Assembly (NCBI GenBank): GCA_963727035.1
Contig: CAVSEY010000010.1
Span: 13,321 to 77,320, forward strand
Direction: 5' to 3'
Length of the DNA: 64,000 bases
From: Rhodoblastus sp963727035
GTDB taxonomy: Bacteria > Pseudomonadota > Alphaproteobacteria > Rhizobiales > Beijerinckiaceae
The first letter of the stretch is position 1. Every line of letters begins with the position of its first letter. A program made the translations under genes and the position numbers. The notes beneath the pieces are model-generated. The model was given only the letters and a program-made list of their open reading frames with translations, was not told the DNA's origin and made no database searches. Shown here one piece after another: positions 16,952 to 26,148 of this stretch.

Positions 16952-17440
16952 ATGACGCGCGAACAGCTGACGGAACGCATTCTCGACATCAAGCGCGAAA
17001 AACGGCTCACTTGGCGACAGATCGTCGAAGCGATCGGCGGCATGGCGGATATTCTGATCGTCGGCGCCCTGCTCGGCCAGATGCGCCTCCCCGACGCCCT
17101 CGCCGCCAAGGCCGCGGCCTTTCTCGGCCTGACTGACGCCGAACGGCTCATGCTGACCGAAGTTCCGATGCGCGGCCAGAACTCGCCCATGCCGCCGACC
17201 GATCCCCTGCTCTATCGCTTCTATGAACTGGTCATGGTCAACGGCCCGGCGATCAAGGAACTGATCCAGGAGGAATTCGGCGACGGCATCATGTCGGCGA
17301 TCGATTTTGACATGACGATCGAGCGCCAGCCAGATCCGAAAGGCGACCGGGTCAAGATTTTGATGTCCGGCAAATTCCTGCCTTTCAAATATTACGGGGC
17401 CGGCGAAGGCGCGCCACCAAACGGGGCCAAGGGCGGCTAA
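16952..17440 (+). CDS. cynS: Cyanate hydratase (cyanase)
   Basis: Converts cyanate and bicarbonate to ammonia and CO2 through carbamate; cytoplasmic decamer. The 162-aa sequence has the N-terminal helical domain (MTREQLTERILDIKREKRLT) and the C-terminal signature PPTDPLLYRFYELVMV and EEFGDGIMSAIDFDM. Catalytic Arg89, Glu92 and Ser115 match E. coli Arg96, Glu99 and Ser122 with a constant offset of 7. It ends in FKYYG plus a short Gly-rich tail. It starts 80 bp after lexA on the same strand. No cynT or cyanate transporter is nearby, so regulation is unclear. Confidence 0.96.
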   Translation: MTREQLTERILDIKREKRLTWRQIVEAIGGMADILIVGALLGQMRLPDALAAKAAAFLGLTDAERLMLTEVPMRGQNSPMPPTDPLLYRFYELVMVNGPAIKELIQEEFGDGIMSAIDFDMTIERQPDPKGDRVKILMSGKFLPFKYYGAGEGAPPNGAKGG

Positions 17441-17455
17441 GGCGATTTGCGGCCG

Positions 17456-19723
17456 CTATTCATGCGCCGCGTCGTTGGCCGCCTCCGGCGAATCGGGGCC
17501 AGAATGCGCGGTCGCGCGGCGGCGCGGCGCGCGCGACCAGGGCCGGTCCTCGCCCGGCGCGCGCGCTGTGCGCCAGTCGACGCCCGTTGCGCCGAAAGCC
17601 AAGGTCACAGCCCCGGTTTCGGCGAGCTTGCGGCGGTCGAGCAGGATTTTTGGCGCGCAATAGCTTGGCGCATAGAGCGGCGAAATCACAACCTCGGCCC
17701 TTGCGCAATCCTCGTGGAAGGCGAATCCGTCGAGCACAAGCGCCACCGCCGCGCCATCCCGCGTCATGCCGACGCAGCCGAACTGGTCGCAGCGGCCGGC
17801 CGCTTCCGTTTCGGGCCCCGCGCGCAGATCGGCGTCGGCGCGCAGCCATTGTTCCGCGGCGAAGGCGTTGCGATGTTTGCCGAGAACGGCGAGGCGCCCG
17901 TCGGCCTGGCGCAGCGCCGCATATTCCCCGGTCGGCGCGACCGCCAGGTCGAATTTCTCGCCGCTCGCCGCCCCGATAAGGCCGAGACCGACCAAAGGCA
18001 GGGCCGTGAGCTTCATCAGCCATGTGCGCCACAACATCGCCGAGAGCGCCGCAAGCGACAGGAAGACGATCGACCAGGGCGCGAAAGCCGGCAAGGCGAT
18101 GGTCGATCCCGGCGCCGATCCGATCCAGCGCGCGATGGTCATGATCAGGCCGACGCCGGCGCCGAGATAGGACCACACCCAGCCATCCGCGCCGAACGGC
18201 GCGAGCAGCGATCCGACCAGCGCCGCGGGCACCGCGAACAGCTCGATCATCGCCAGGGTCAGCGGATTGCCGACGAGCACATAAGGGTTCAGCTCGTGGA
18301 AGTCATAGGCCATGAAGGAAGCCGTGGCCGAAGTCGCGCAGAAGGTCGCGACCAGCGCGCCGAAAATCCCATGCCGGCTCACTTCGGCCATGTGATCGGC
18401 AAGCCCCCTCGCCTCGCGCTCCGCTTCGGTCCCCACGGCCTTGGGCTGGGGCGCCGGGCGTCCTTGCGCCGCGCCACGCGATTCATAAACCGCGACCAGC
18501 GCCGCGACCGCCGCGAAGGAAAGCTGGAAGCTCGCGCCAAGCAAGGCTTCCGGCTCCAGAAGGATGACCGCCAGCGCCGCGAAGGCGAGATTGCGCATCG
18601 AGAGCGCGGGCCGCTCGGCGATGACGGCGCCCAGCAGGATGAGAGTCATGAACAGGGCGCGTTCCGACCCGACCCGCGAGCCGGTGAACAGGCCATAGGC
18701 CAGCGCCCCGAGCATGGCGAGCGCGGCGGCCCATTTCTTGATCGGATAGTTCAGCGCCAGAAACGGGAACAAAGCCAGGAAACTGCGGAAGCCGACGAAG
18801 AAAATTCCCGCGACCAAAGTCATCTGGACGCCGGAAATGGTGATGATGTGGAAAATGCCGGCCTTGGCGATCGTTTCCCTTGCCTCCTGGGAAAGCAGGT
18901 CGCGCTTGCCGGTGACCATGGCGGCGGCGATCGCGCCATTGTCGCCGCCGATCGCGTCGTAGACCCGCAGGGCCAGCGCGTTGCGCGCCCGATCCACGCC
19001 GGCGGTGAAGCGCAGCCGCCAATCCGCCGCCTCGGGCGCCGGAAGCGCCTCCGCCTTGCCCAGAACATTGCCGACGGCGCCGATGCGCTGGAAATAAGCG
19101 TCGCGGGCGAAATCATATCCCCCGGGCAGCGCCGCGCGGGCAGGCGGAAGCAGCCGCGCCTTGAAGGTCAGAAAATCGCCGGCGACGAAATCGGGCGCGC
19201 CGCGAAGGGTCAGGCGCACGCGATAAGGCGTCCTTTCCGGCGCGAGTTTTTCAGCCTCGGTGACGCGAAGCAAAAAACGCGCGCCCTGGGGCCGGAAATC
19301 GACTTCTTCAACGAAGCCGGCCAGTTCGCCGATGTAAATGTGGTCGAGCACGGGCGCATCGACCCGCGCCGCGCGCCAGCCGCCGGAAAACTCGCCGGCC
19401 GCCAGCGCCGCGAGGCCGATGAAGGCGCCCGACAAGGCCCGGCGCCCGCGCGCAAGAAAGGCCAGAACCCCGAACAGGACCGCGGTTGCGCCAACGATCC
19501 ACAGAACCGGCTCGGTCGGCGCAACGAGATAAAAGATCGCGCCGGCGCCGGCGGCGGCCGGGAGCCACAGGAACGGCCGGCGCAGATCCCATTCCTCGTC
19601 GATCGCGGCGGCGAAGCGCGGGCGCCAGGCGGCAAGCGCGGCGCGCGGCGACAGGGCGGCCGCCGCGACGCTCCCAAGCCTGTCTGTCAGTCCCTCGGTC
19701 AGCCTCTTGGGCGGCGAGGCCAT
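17456..19723 (-). CDS. comEC: ComEC/Rec2-family DNA-uptake membrane channel
   Basis: A 755-aa polytopic membrane protein. It has N-terminal membrane segments, a DUF4131-like periplasmic part (about residues 120-230), then the Competence domain with FHIITISGVQMTLVAGIFF and several further transmembrane helices (for example SMRNLAFAALAVILLEPEAL). The C-terminal part is a short soluble domain with few or none of the metallo-beta-lactamase histidines of full ComEC, as in many alphaproteobacteria. It should conduct single-stranded DNA across the inner membrane. It is divergent from gltX with a 108-bp spacer and convergent with cynS. Confidence 0.9.
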   Translation of the reverse strand: MASPPKRLTEGLTDRLGSVAAAALSPRAALAAWRPRFAAAIDEEWDLRRPFLWLPAAAGAGAIFYLVAPTEPVLWIVGATAVLFGVLAFLARGRRALSGAFIGLAALAAGEFSGGWRAARVDAPVLDHIYIGELAGFVEEVDFRPQGARFLLRVTEAEKLAPERTPYRVRLTLRGAPDFVAGDFLTFKARLLPPARAALPGGYDFARDAYFQRIGAVGNVLGKAEALPAPEAADWRLRFTAGVDRARNALALRVYDAIGGDNGAIAAAMVTGKRDLLSQEARETIAKAGIFHIITISGVQMTLVAGIFFVGFRSFLALFPFLALNYPIKKWAAALAMLGALAYGLFTGSRVGSERALFMTLILLGAVIAERPALSMRNLAFAALAVILLEPEALLGASFQLSFAAVAALVAVYESRGAAQGRPAPQPKAVGTEAEREARGLADHMAEVSRHGIFGALVATFCATSATASFMAYDFHELNPYVLVGNPLTLAMIELFAVPAALVGSLLAPFGADGWVWSYLGAGVGLIMTIARWIGSAPGSTIALPAFAPWSIVFLSLAALSAMLWRTWLMKLTALPLVGLGLIGAASGEKFDLAVAPTGEYAALRQADGRLAVLGKHRNAFAAEQWLRADADLRAGPETEAAGRCDQFGCVGMTRDGAAVALVLDGFAFHEDCARAEVVISPLYAPSYCAPKILLDRRKLAETGAVTLAFGATGVDWRTARAPGEDRPWSRAPRRRATAHSGPDSPEAANDAAHE

Positions 19724-19831
19724 GCGATTGCCCCTTTTTCAGCGCGCGCGGCCCATGCTACACGAGCGCGCCGCATCTTCGCCACCTCCTTCGCGTCCTT
19801 CTCCCGCGCGGCCCATCAGGTTTCGCAAACC

Positions 19832-21274
19832 ATGTCCAGAACCGTCGTCACGCGTTTCGCGCCCTCGCCCACCGGCTATCTCCATATCGGCGGCGCGCGC
19901 ACCGCTCTCTTCAACTGGCTTCTCGCCCGCCAGACCGGCGGCAAGATGCTGCTGCGCATCGAGGACACCGACCGCGAACGTTCGACCGACGCGGCGATCG
20001 AGGCGATCATCGACGGGATGAAATGGCTTGGCCTCGATTGGGACGGCGAAACCATCTATCAATTCGCGCGCGCGGGGCGCCATCGCGAGGTCGCCGAGCA
20101 GCTGCTCGCCAGAGGCGCGGCCTATAAATGCTATGCGACGCCGCAGGAACTCGACGAAATGCGCGAACTCGCCCGCAGCCAAGGCCGCCCGCCGCGCTAT
20201 GACGGGCGCTGGCGCGACCTTGGCGGCGGCGAGGCCGAGGAAAAAGCCATCGCGGAGGGCCGCAAGCCGGTGGTCCGCCTCAAGGCGCCGCGCGAGGGCG
20301 AGACCACCATCGAGGACAAGGTCCAGGGGACCGTCACCTTCCCCAACAAGGATCTCGACGATTTTGTCTTATTGCGCTCGGATGGCGCGCCGACCTATAT
20401 GCTCGCGGTGGTGGTGGACGACCACGACATGGGGGTGACCCAGATCGTTCGCGGCGACGACCATCTGACCAACGCCGCGCGCCAGACCCATATCTATCAG
20501 GCGTTGGGCTGGGACGTTCCCGCCTTCGCCCATATTCCGCTGATCCACGGGCCGGACGGCGCGAAAATGTCCAAACGCCACGGGGCGCTCGGCGTGGACG
20601 CCTATCGCGCGCTGGGCTATCTGCCCGAGGCCTTGCGCAATTATCTGGCGCGGCTCGGCTGGAGCCAGGGCGATCGCGAATTCTTCTCCACCGACGAATT
20701 GATCGAGGCTTTTTCGCTGGCCCAGGTCCATCGTTCGCCGGCGCGATTCGATTACGCCAAGCTCGAAAACATGAACGGCCATTACATGCGGGCGATGGAC
20801 GACGCGGCCTTGCTGGAGCAATTCCTCGCCGCTTTGCCCTACCTGCCCCATGGCAAGGATATGGCCGGCAAGATCGACGATGTGAAAAAGCGCCAGCTCG
20901 CCAAAGCCATGGCGGGCCTCAAAGAGCGCGCCAAGACCTTGATCGAACTGGCCGAGGGCGCGCAATTCCTGTTCGCCCAGCGGCCATTGTCCTATGACGA
21001 AAAGGCGCGCGACCTGCTCAACGAGGGCGGACGCGCCCATCTCGCCGCGCTGGCGCCGAAACTCGCCGCCTTGCCGGAATGGACCGCCGCCGCGACCGAA
21101 GCCGCGGTTCGCGCCTATGTCGCGGAATCGGGCGCGAAACTCGGCCAGGTCGCCCAGCCGTTGCGCGCGGCTTTGACCGGCCGCGCCACGTCGCCGGGCA
21201 TTTTCGACGTGCTGGAGACGCTCGGCCGCGAGGAAAGCCTGGGCCGGATCGCCGACGCCGCGCGCCCGGCGTGA
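19832..21274 (+). CDS. gltX: Glutamyl-tRNA synthetase
   Basis: Class I aminoacyl-tRNA synthetase charging tRNA-Glu (and, in bacteria lacking GlnRS, tRNA-Gln for transamidation). The protein has 480 aa from the ATG at 19832. The HIGH-type motif is in FAPSPTGYLHIGGARTALFN, the ATP-binding loop in AKMSKRHG, and the helical anticodon-binding region follows to the end. The reading frame is open far upstream on this strand, but that is the antisense of comEC; homology begins at MSRTVVTRFAPSPTG. It is divergent from comEC and followed by gltA. Confidence 0.97.
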   Translation: MSRTVVTRFAPSPTGYLHIGGARTALFNWLLARQTGGKMLLRIEDTDRERSTDAAIEAIIDGMKWLGLDWDGETIYQFARAGRHREVAEQLLARGAAYKCYATPQELDEMRELARSQGRPPRYDGRWRDLGGGEAEEKAIAEGRKPVVRLKAPREGETTIEDKVQGTVTFPNKDLDDFVLLRSDGAPTYMLAVVVDDHDMGVTQIVRGDDHLTNAARQTHIYQALGWDVPAFAHIPLIHGPDGAKMSKRHGALGVDAYRALGYLPEALRNYLARLGWSQGDREFFSTDELIEAFSLAQVHRSPARFDYAKLENMNGHYMRAMDDAALLEQFLAALPYLPHGKDMAGKIDDVKKRQLAKAMAGLKERAKTLIELAEGAQFLFAQRPLSYDEKARDLLNEGGRAHLAALAPKLAALPEWTAAATEAAVRAYVAESGAKLGQVAQPLRAALTGRATSPGIFDVLETLGREESLGRIADAARPA

Positions 21275-21505
21275 CCAACAGGCGCTCCATGGGGCCCCCA
21301 TCGGGCGCCCCATCGGGCGCTCTCTGCCGGGCGTCGCGGGGCGCCTCTATGGTTTAAGGCGTCGCGACCTTGAACCGTCCTGGACATTAAGCTACTGATG
21401 TGCAGCGCACAATTTTCACGCGTTTTGCCGCATGGCGCCTGGGGCGCATGGCTTCCCGGGGCTCGGCGGCGCGTGGATTACGCCGGCAGCGAGAAGGCGA
21501 TCCCC

Positions 21506-22792
21506 ATGAGTGAAGCGGCCAAATTTACCTCAGGCGACAAGACGATGGAAATGCCGATCAAGCACGGCACGGTCGGCCCCGACGTTGCCGATATTTCCAA
21601 ATTCTACAGCCAGACCGGCATGTTCACCTTCGATCCCGGCTTCACCTCGACCGCAAGCTGCGAATCCAAGATCACCTATATCGACGGCGACCAGGGCGTG
21701 CTGCTCTATCGCGGCTATCCGATCGAACAGCTCGCCGAACATGGCGACTTTCTCGAAACCTGCTACCTCCTGCTCTATGGGGAGCTGCCGACGGCGCGCC
21801 AGAAATCCGATTTTGATTATCGCGTCACGCGCCACACCATGGTCCACGAGCAGATGGCGCGCTTCTTCTCCGGCTTCCGCCGCGACGCCCATCCCATGGC
21901 GGTGATGGTGGCCTCGGTCGGCGCGCTGTCGGCCTTCTATCACGACTCGGTCGATATTTCGGACCACAACCAGCGTGTGCTGGCGACGCTGCGCATCATC
22001 GCGAAAATGCCGACGCTCGCGGCCATGGCCTATAAATACAGCCTCGGCCAGCCCTTCATCTATCCGAAGAACGACCTCGACTATACGTCGAATTTCCTGC
22101 GCATGTGTTTCGCGGTGCCCTGCGAAGAGTACAAGGTCAATCCGATCGTCTCGCGCGCGCTCGACCGGATCTTCATCCTGCACGCCGACCACGAACAGAA
22201 CGCGTCGACCTCGACCGTGCGTCTCGCCGGCTCCTCCGGCGCCAATCCCTTCGCCTGTATCGCCGCCGGCATCGCCTGCCTGTGGGGCCCGGCCCATGGC
22301 GGCGCCAATGAGGCGGCGCTCAAGATGCTGACCGAAATCGGCCATGTCGACAATATTCCGAAGTTTATCGCCAGGGCCAAGGACAAGAACGATCCGTTCC
22401 GCCTGATGGGCTTCGGCCATCGCGTTTACAAGAATTACGATCCACGCGCGAAAATCATGGCCCACACCTGCCATGAGGTGCTCAACGACCTTGGCATCAA
22501 GGACGACCCCCTGCTCGACGTGGCGGTCGAACTGGAGCGCATCGCGCTGCACGACGACTATTTCATCGAGAAGAAGCTCTATCCCAACATCGACTTCTAT
22601 TCCGGCATCACCCTCAAGGCGATTGGCTTCCCGGTCTCGATGTTCACCGTGCTGTTCGCCGTCGCCCGCACCGTCGGCTGGATCGCCCAGTGGAAGGAAA
22701 TGCTCGACGATCCGCACCAGAAGATCGGGCGTCCGCGCCAGCTCTATACCGGCGCGCCGCGCCGCGACTATGTGATGACGGGTTCGCGGTGA
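21506..22792 (+). CDS. gltA: Citrate synthase
   Basis: A 428-aa type II citrate synthase, the entry enzyme of the TCA cycle. Diagnostic segments are GDQGVLLYRGYPIEQL, WGPAHGGANEAALKML (catalytic His), MGFGHRVYKNYDPRAK (second His and the citrate-binding Arg) and an Asp in YPNIDFYSG. The ATG at 21506 follows GAGAAGG; the in-frame start at 21398 would add 36 residues unlike any citrate synthase. About 230 bp lie upstream, enough for its own promoter. A GTG overlapping its stop begins the next gene. Confidence 0.97.
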   Translation: MSEAAKFTSGDKTMEMPIKHGTVGPDVADISKFYSQTGMFTFDPGFTSTASCESKITYIDGDQGVLLYRGYPIEQLAEHGDFLETCYLLLYGELPTARQKSDFDYRVTRHTMVHEQMARFFSGFRRDAHPMAVMVASVGALSAFYHDSVDISDHNQRVLATLRIIAKMPTLAAMAYKYSLGQPFIYPKNDLDYTSNFLRMCFAVPCEEYKVNPIVSRALDRIFILHADHEQNASTSTVRLAGSSGANPFACIAAGIACLWGPAHGGANEAALKMLTEIGHVDNIPKFIARAKDKNDPFRLMGFGHRVYKNYDPRAKIMAHTCHEVLNDLGIKDDPLLDVAVELERIALHDDYFIEKKLYPNIDFYSGITLKAIGFPVSMFTVLFAVARTVGWIAQWKEMLDDPHQKIGRPRQLYTGAPRRDYVMTGSR

Positions 22793-23358
22793 ACCGCCGG
22801 CGCTCCCGATTTGGCGCACGACTTGGCGCACGACTTGGCGCGGCCGCCTGCGCCGCCCTCCTCTGGTTCGCCCAGGGGAGCGGCGCGGCTTTCGCCCAGA
22901 CTGTCGCCCAAGCCAATCCGCTCGAGGAAGGCGGTTTCGGCCAAAAGCGCGGCGAGGCCGCCGTCATCGACGACAAGGCTTTCGATTGCGACGTCTTCCG
23001 CAAGCTGATCGCCGCCGCGCCCGATGGATTCAAGGCAATGCGCGGCCCGGTGACCAAAGACGCCGACGCGGTGACCACCTATGGCGCGACCGAAACCCTG
23101 TTCGGGATCTGCGACATCATCGACAAGAAAAAGATCGGCGACGTCATCTATTCCTGCGCGGCGAAGAAGTTGAACATCCCCGACATCAAGGCGACCGCCG
23201 ACGCCTGCCTCGGCGCCGATGGTTTCGCTTTCGCGGGCAACGAGAATCCGAGCACGCAATACCTCAAATATGAGCCGCGCCTCGGCGCCGCCAAAGCGCG
23301 CGTGGTTGCGCTGACGACGTTCGGCAAGACGACGCTGGCGATCATGAACATACGCTGA
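22789..23358 (+). CDS. Exported protein of unknown function
   Basis: A 189-aa protein starting at a GTG that overlaps the gltA stop (GTGA). The signal peptide has basic residues, then AACAALLWFAQGSGAAFAQ with cleavage after AFA or AFAQ. The mature part has four cysteines (AFDCDVF, FGICDII, YSCAAKK, DACLGAD) that could form two disulfides, and no enzyme motif. A 12-bp tandem repeat (GGCGCACGACTT) encodes GARLGARLGA in the signal region. The tight overlap suggests co-translation with gltA. The family was not recognised. Confidence 0.65.
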   Translation: MNRRRSRFGARLGARLGAAACAALLWFAQGSGAAFAQTVAQANPLEEGGFGQKRGEAAVIDDKAFDCDVFRKLIAAAPDGFKAMRGPVTKDADAVTTYGATETLFGICDIIDKKKIGDVIYSCAAKKLNIPDIKATADACLGADGFAFAGNENPSTQYLKYEPRLGAAKARVVALTTFGKTTLAIMNIR

Positions 23359-23375
23359 GCGGCGTTTCCCGCCGA

Positions 23376-24506
23376 TCAGGACGTCAGCAGGTCGTGGATC
23401 GCCTCGGCGGCCTTTTCGCTCGGGCGTCTTTCGTCGCCGATCGCGAGTTTTTCGCCCAGCCGGCCGACCGCCTCCAACTGCCGCCGCCGCTCGGGGCCGT
23501 CTTCGATGATTTCGGCGAGTTTTTCCGCAAGGGCGGCGCCGTTGGCCTCGTCCTGAAGCATTTCCGGGAAGGCCATTTCGCCGAGAATGATATTGGGCTG
23601 CGCCACCATATTCACCTGGATCAGGCGGCGCGCGATCCATTCCTCGATTTTCGGAACCTTGTAGGCGACGATCGTCGGCGTCCGCGACAGGGCCAGTTCG
23701 AGGGTCACGGTGCCCGAGGCGGCGAGCGCGGCGCGCGCGGCGCGGAAGGCGGCGCTTTTCTCCTCGTCGCCGACCGCCACGCGCGGCTTCACCGGCCAGG
23801 ACGCGATCAGGGCCTCCACCTTTTCCGCAAGGCCGCGCGAAGTGGGAAGAACATAATCCAGCCCCGGATGCGCGGCGTCGAGTCGGGCGACGGCCTCGCC
23901 GAACACCGCGCCCATGCGCTGGATCACCGAAGCGCGCGAGCCCGGCAGGACCAGGACCGGGCCCTGTCTCTTGGCCTCGTCATCGCCTTGCAGCGCCGCC
24001 CGCCGTTCGATCAGGGGATGGCCGATATAGACGCAGCGCGGGCCGCCGAGGCGCTCGTGAACCTGCGGCTCGAAGGGGAAAATGGCGAGAATCAGATCGA
24101 CAAAAGCGCGCATCTTCTTCGCGCGTCCCGGCCGCCACGCCCAGACCGTCGGTCCGACATAATTGACGATCTTCACATCGGGCAGGATTTTTCGCGCCCG
24201 TCGCGCCACGCGATGGTTGAAATCCGGGCTGTCGATGATCACCAGGGCGTCGGGCCGCGCGGCGATCACGGCGCGCGCGGTCTGGTCGATCCGCCTCAAA
24301 ACATTGCGCAGATTGGCGAGCACCGGCAGCACGCCCATCAGCGAAATCTCGTGCATCGGGAACAGGCTGGCGAAGCCTTCCGAAATCATCGCCTCGCCGC
24401 CGACGCCGGAAATCTCGACACCCGGAATTTTCGCCCGCAAGGCGCGGATCAGGCCCTGTCCGAGCAGGTCGCCCGAAGGCTCTCCCGCGATCATGAAGAT
24501 CTTCAT
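23376..24506 (-). CDS. lpxB: Lipid-A-disaccharide synthase
   Basis: GT19 glycosyltransferase joining UDP-2,3-diacylglucosamine and lipid X to give lipid A disaccharide; peripheral on the inner membrane. The 376 aa open with MKIFMIAGEPSGDLLGQGLI, the family signature, followed by ISLMGVLPVL, IVNYVGPTVWAWRPGRAKKM and VLPGSRASVI (UDP-binding region). The ATG at 24506 overlaps the lpxI stop (ATGA), so translation is coupled. It is the last gene of the lpxD-fabZ-lpxA-lpxI-lpxB run. An in-frame extension upstream is only antisense-like reading of lpxI. Confidence 0.97.
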   Translation of the reverse strand: MKIFMIAGEPSGDLLGQGLIRALRAKIPGVEISGVGGEAMISEGFASLFPMHEISLMGVLPVLANLRNVLRRIDQTARAVIAARPDALVIIDSPDFNHRVARRARKILPDVKIVNYVGPTVWAWRPGRAKKMRAFVDLILAIFPFEPQVHERLGGPRCVYIGHPLIERRAALQGDDEAKRQGPVLVLPGSRASVIQRMGAVFGEAVARLDAAHPGLDYVLPTSRGLAEKVEALIASWPVKPRVAVGDEEKSAAFRAARAALAASGTVTLELALSRTPTIVAYKVPKIEEWIARRLIQVNMVAQPNIILGEMAFPEMLQDEANGAALAEKLAEIIEDGPERRRQLEAVGRLGEKLAIGDERRPSEKAAEAIHDLLTS

Positions 24507-25348
24507 CGGCTGGCTTCCCGCGTAAAGCCATGGAGAAACAGCCCGGCCTTTTCGGCCAGAGCCGCCACCGCGTCGCGGTCGAGGATCAGCACCTTGCCCG
24601 CCTCGACCGCGATTCCCCTCAACCCGGCCTTGGCGGCGGCGGCGACCGTCTCCGGCCCCATGGCCGGCAGGTCGACGCGCAGATCCTGGCCTTGTTTCGG
24701 CGCCTTGATCAGCATTCCCGCCGATCCCTTGGCCCGCCAGCGTCCCCTCTCGCGCAATTCGGCGACGCGCAGGAGCATGGAATCGGTGCCTTCGGCGGCT
24801 TCGAGCGCGACGATGCGGCGATGGGAGAGCACCAGGGCCTGGCCGCAGTCGAAAGCCGAAAGCGCCGCCAGACAATCATGGCCGTAGGCGAGGTCTTCCT
24901 CCATTTCCTTCGGGAAAGGCAGTCGATTCATCGCGCCCGGCGCGGCAAGCAGCTCCGGCGCCAGCGTCTCGACGCCGATGACCCGCAGCCCTTCGGATTC
25001 GAACAGTCTCAAGACGCCTTTCAGGGCATGGTCGTCGCCGCCCTTCAGCAATCGGAGAATCTCGGGCAGGCGCTTGATCGCGCCCCAGTCGGGCCGCAGA
25101 TCGGCGAATTCCGGCCGGCCGAGGCCGCCGATGAAACAGATTTCCTCGATTCCGCGCGCCTCGATCTCGCGGAAGGCCGCGCCGAGCTGGCCGACGCCGA
25201 GCCAGATATGGGGAAATTCCGCCACGCCCTCGCTGGCGATCCCCTTGAGGGCGAGAATGAAAACATCCCGCCCGCGCGCCGTGGCCGCGCGCGCGGCCAC
25301 GAGTGGAAACTGCCCCGCGCCGCAGATGAGCGCGATCTGGCCGCTCAC
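24503..25348 (-). CDS. lpxI: UDP-2,3-diacylglucosamine diphosphatase LpxI
   Basis: Metal-dependent pyrophosphatase that makes lipid X, the alphaproteobacterial replacement for LpxH. The 281-aa sequence shows the N-terminal domain (IALICGAGQFPLVAARAA, with FIGGLGRPEFADLRPD) and the C-terminal domain (DSMLLRVAELRERGR, KQGQDLRVDLPAMGPETVAA), where the conserved acidic residues sit. It starts at a GTG (25348) that overlaps the lpxA stop by 4 bp, and its own stop overlaps lpxB. Three acyl-chain genes in strict order point to one transcript. Confidence 0.95.
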   Translation of the reverse strand: MSGQIALICGAGQFPLVAARAATARGRDVFILALKGIASEGVAEFPHIWLGVGQLGAAFREIEARGIEEICFIGGLGRPEFADLRPDWGAIKRLPEILRLLKGGDDHALKGVLRLFESEGLRVIGVETLAPELLAAPGAMNRLPFPKEMEEDLAYGHDCLAALSAFDCGQALVLSHRRIVALEAAEGTDSMLLRVAELRERGRWRAKGSAGMLIKAPKQGQDLRVDLPAMGPETVAAAAKAGLRGIAVEAGKVLILDRDAVAALAEKAGLFLHGFTREASR

Positions 25349-26145
25349 GACGCGACCCGCTCCGTTTCCGGCACGCACAGGGCGCGGTCGCCGCCGGCGC
25401 GGATGAAATCGACGATCATCATCACCTCGGCATTGGCGGCGAATTCCTCGGCGACGTCCTCGACACGCTCCTTCAGCGTGCCTTCCGGCGCGAAGAGCGC
25501 GCGATAGGCGCGCCGCAGGTCGTGGATCATCTCGCGCCCGAAATTGCGGCGCTTGAGGCCGACCAGATTGAGCCCCATCAGGTAGCCGCGGCTGCCGAAG
25601 GCGAGGCCGAAGGGGATGAGATCGGCGCCGATGCCGGTCATGCCGCTGACGAAGGCATGGGCCCCGATCCGCGCATATTGGACGATCGCCGAACCGCCGC
25701 CGCAGATCACCCAGTCGTCGATGGTGACATGGCCGGCGATCATGCAATTGTTGGAGAACACGCAATCGTTGCCGATGCGGCTGTCATGGCCGACATGGGC
25801 ATTGGCGAGAAAGAAGCAGCGGTCGCCGACGATCGTTTCGACCCGGCCGCTGGCCGTGCCCGGATTCATCGTGACGCCTTCGCGGATCACGCAATCCGCG
25901 CCGATGGCGAGGCTCGTGTCCTCGCCGCGATATTTCAAATCCTGCGGCTCATAGCCGATCGAGGCGAAGGGATAGATCTTCGTGCGCGGCCCGACGGTCG
26001 TGCGGCCGTTGACCACCACATGGGATTTGAGCTTCACGCCGTCGCCCAGCGTGACCTTGGGGCCGATATGGCAGAACGGCCCGATTTCGACGCCGTCGCC
26101 GAGGCGCGCGCCGTCCTCGACGATCGAAGTGGGATGGATCGACAT
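25345..26145 (-). CDS. lpxA: UDP-N-acetylglucosamine acyltransferase
   Basis: First enzyme of lipid A synthesis; it adds a 3-hydroxyacyl chain from ACP to UDP-GlcNAc. The 266 aa consist of a left-handed beta helix of hexapeptide repeats from MSIHPTSIVEDGARLGDGVE through NAHVGHDSRIGNDCVFSNNC (catalytic His region GHDSRIG / AGHVTIDD), then a helical C-terminus with NLVGLKRRNFGREMIHDLRR. It starts 3 bp after the fabZ stop and overlaps lpxI. It is a cytoplasmic trimer by family. Confidence 0.97.
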   Translation of the reverse strand: MSIHPTSIVEDGARLGDGVEIGPFCHIGPKVTLGDGVKLKSHVVVNGRTTVGPRTKIYPFASIGYEPQDLKYRGEDTSLAIGADCVIREGVTMNPGTASGRVETIVGDRCFFLANAHVGHDSRIGNDCVFSNNCMIAGHVTIDDWVICGGGSAIVQYARIGAHAFVSGMTGIGADLIPFGLAFGSRGYLMGLNLVGLKRRNFGREMIHDLRRAYRALFAPEGTLKERVEDVAEEFAANAEVMMIVDFIRAGGDRALCVPETERVAS

Positions 26146-26148
26146 GTA

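Noticed and set aside
17447..19831. Very long open frame on the plus strand fused in frame to gltX
   Set aside because: It is the antisense of comEC, extremely Arg/Ala/Gly-rich as expected for a GC-rich shadow frame. GltX homology starts only at 19832.
23394..24887. Plus-strand frame of about 500 codons opposite lpxB/lpxI
   Set aside because: Composition is that of a complementary shadow (His/Arg/Asp-rich). lpxB and lpxI on the other strand are unmistakable.
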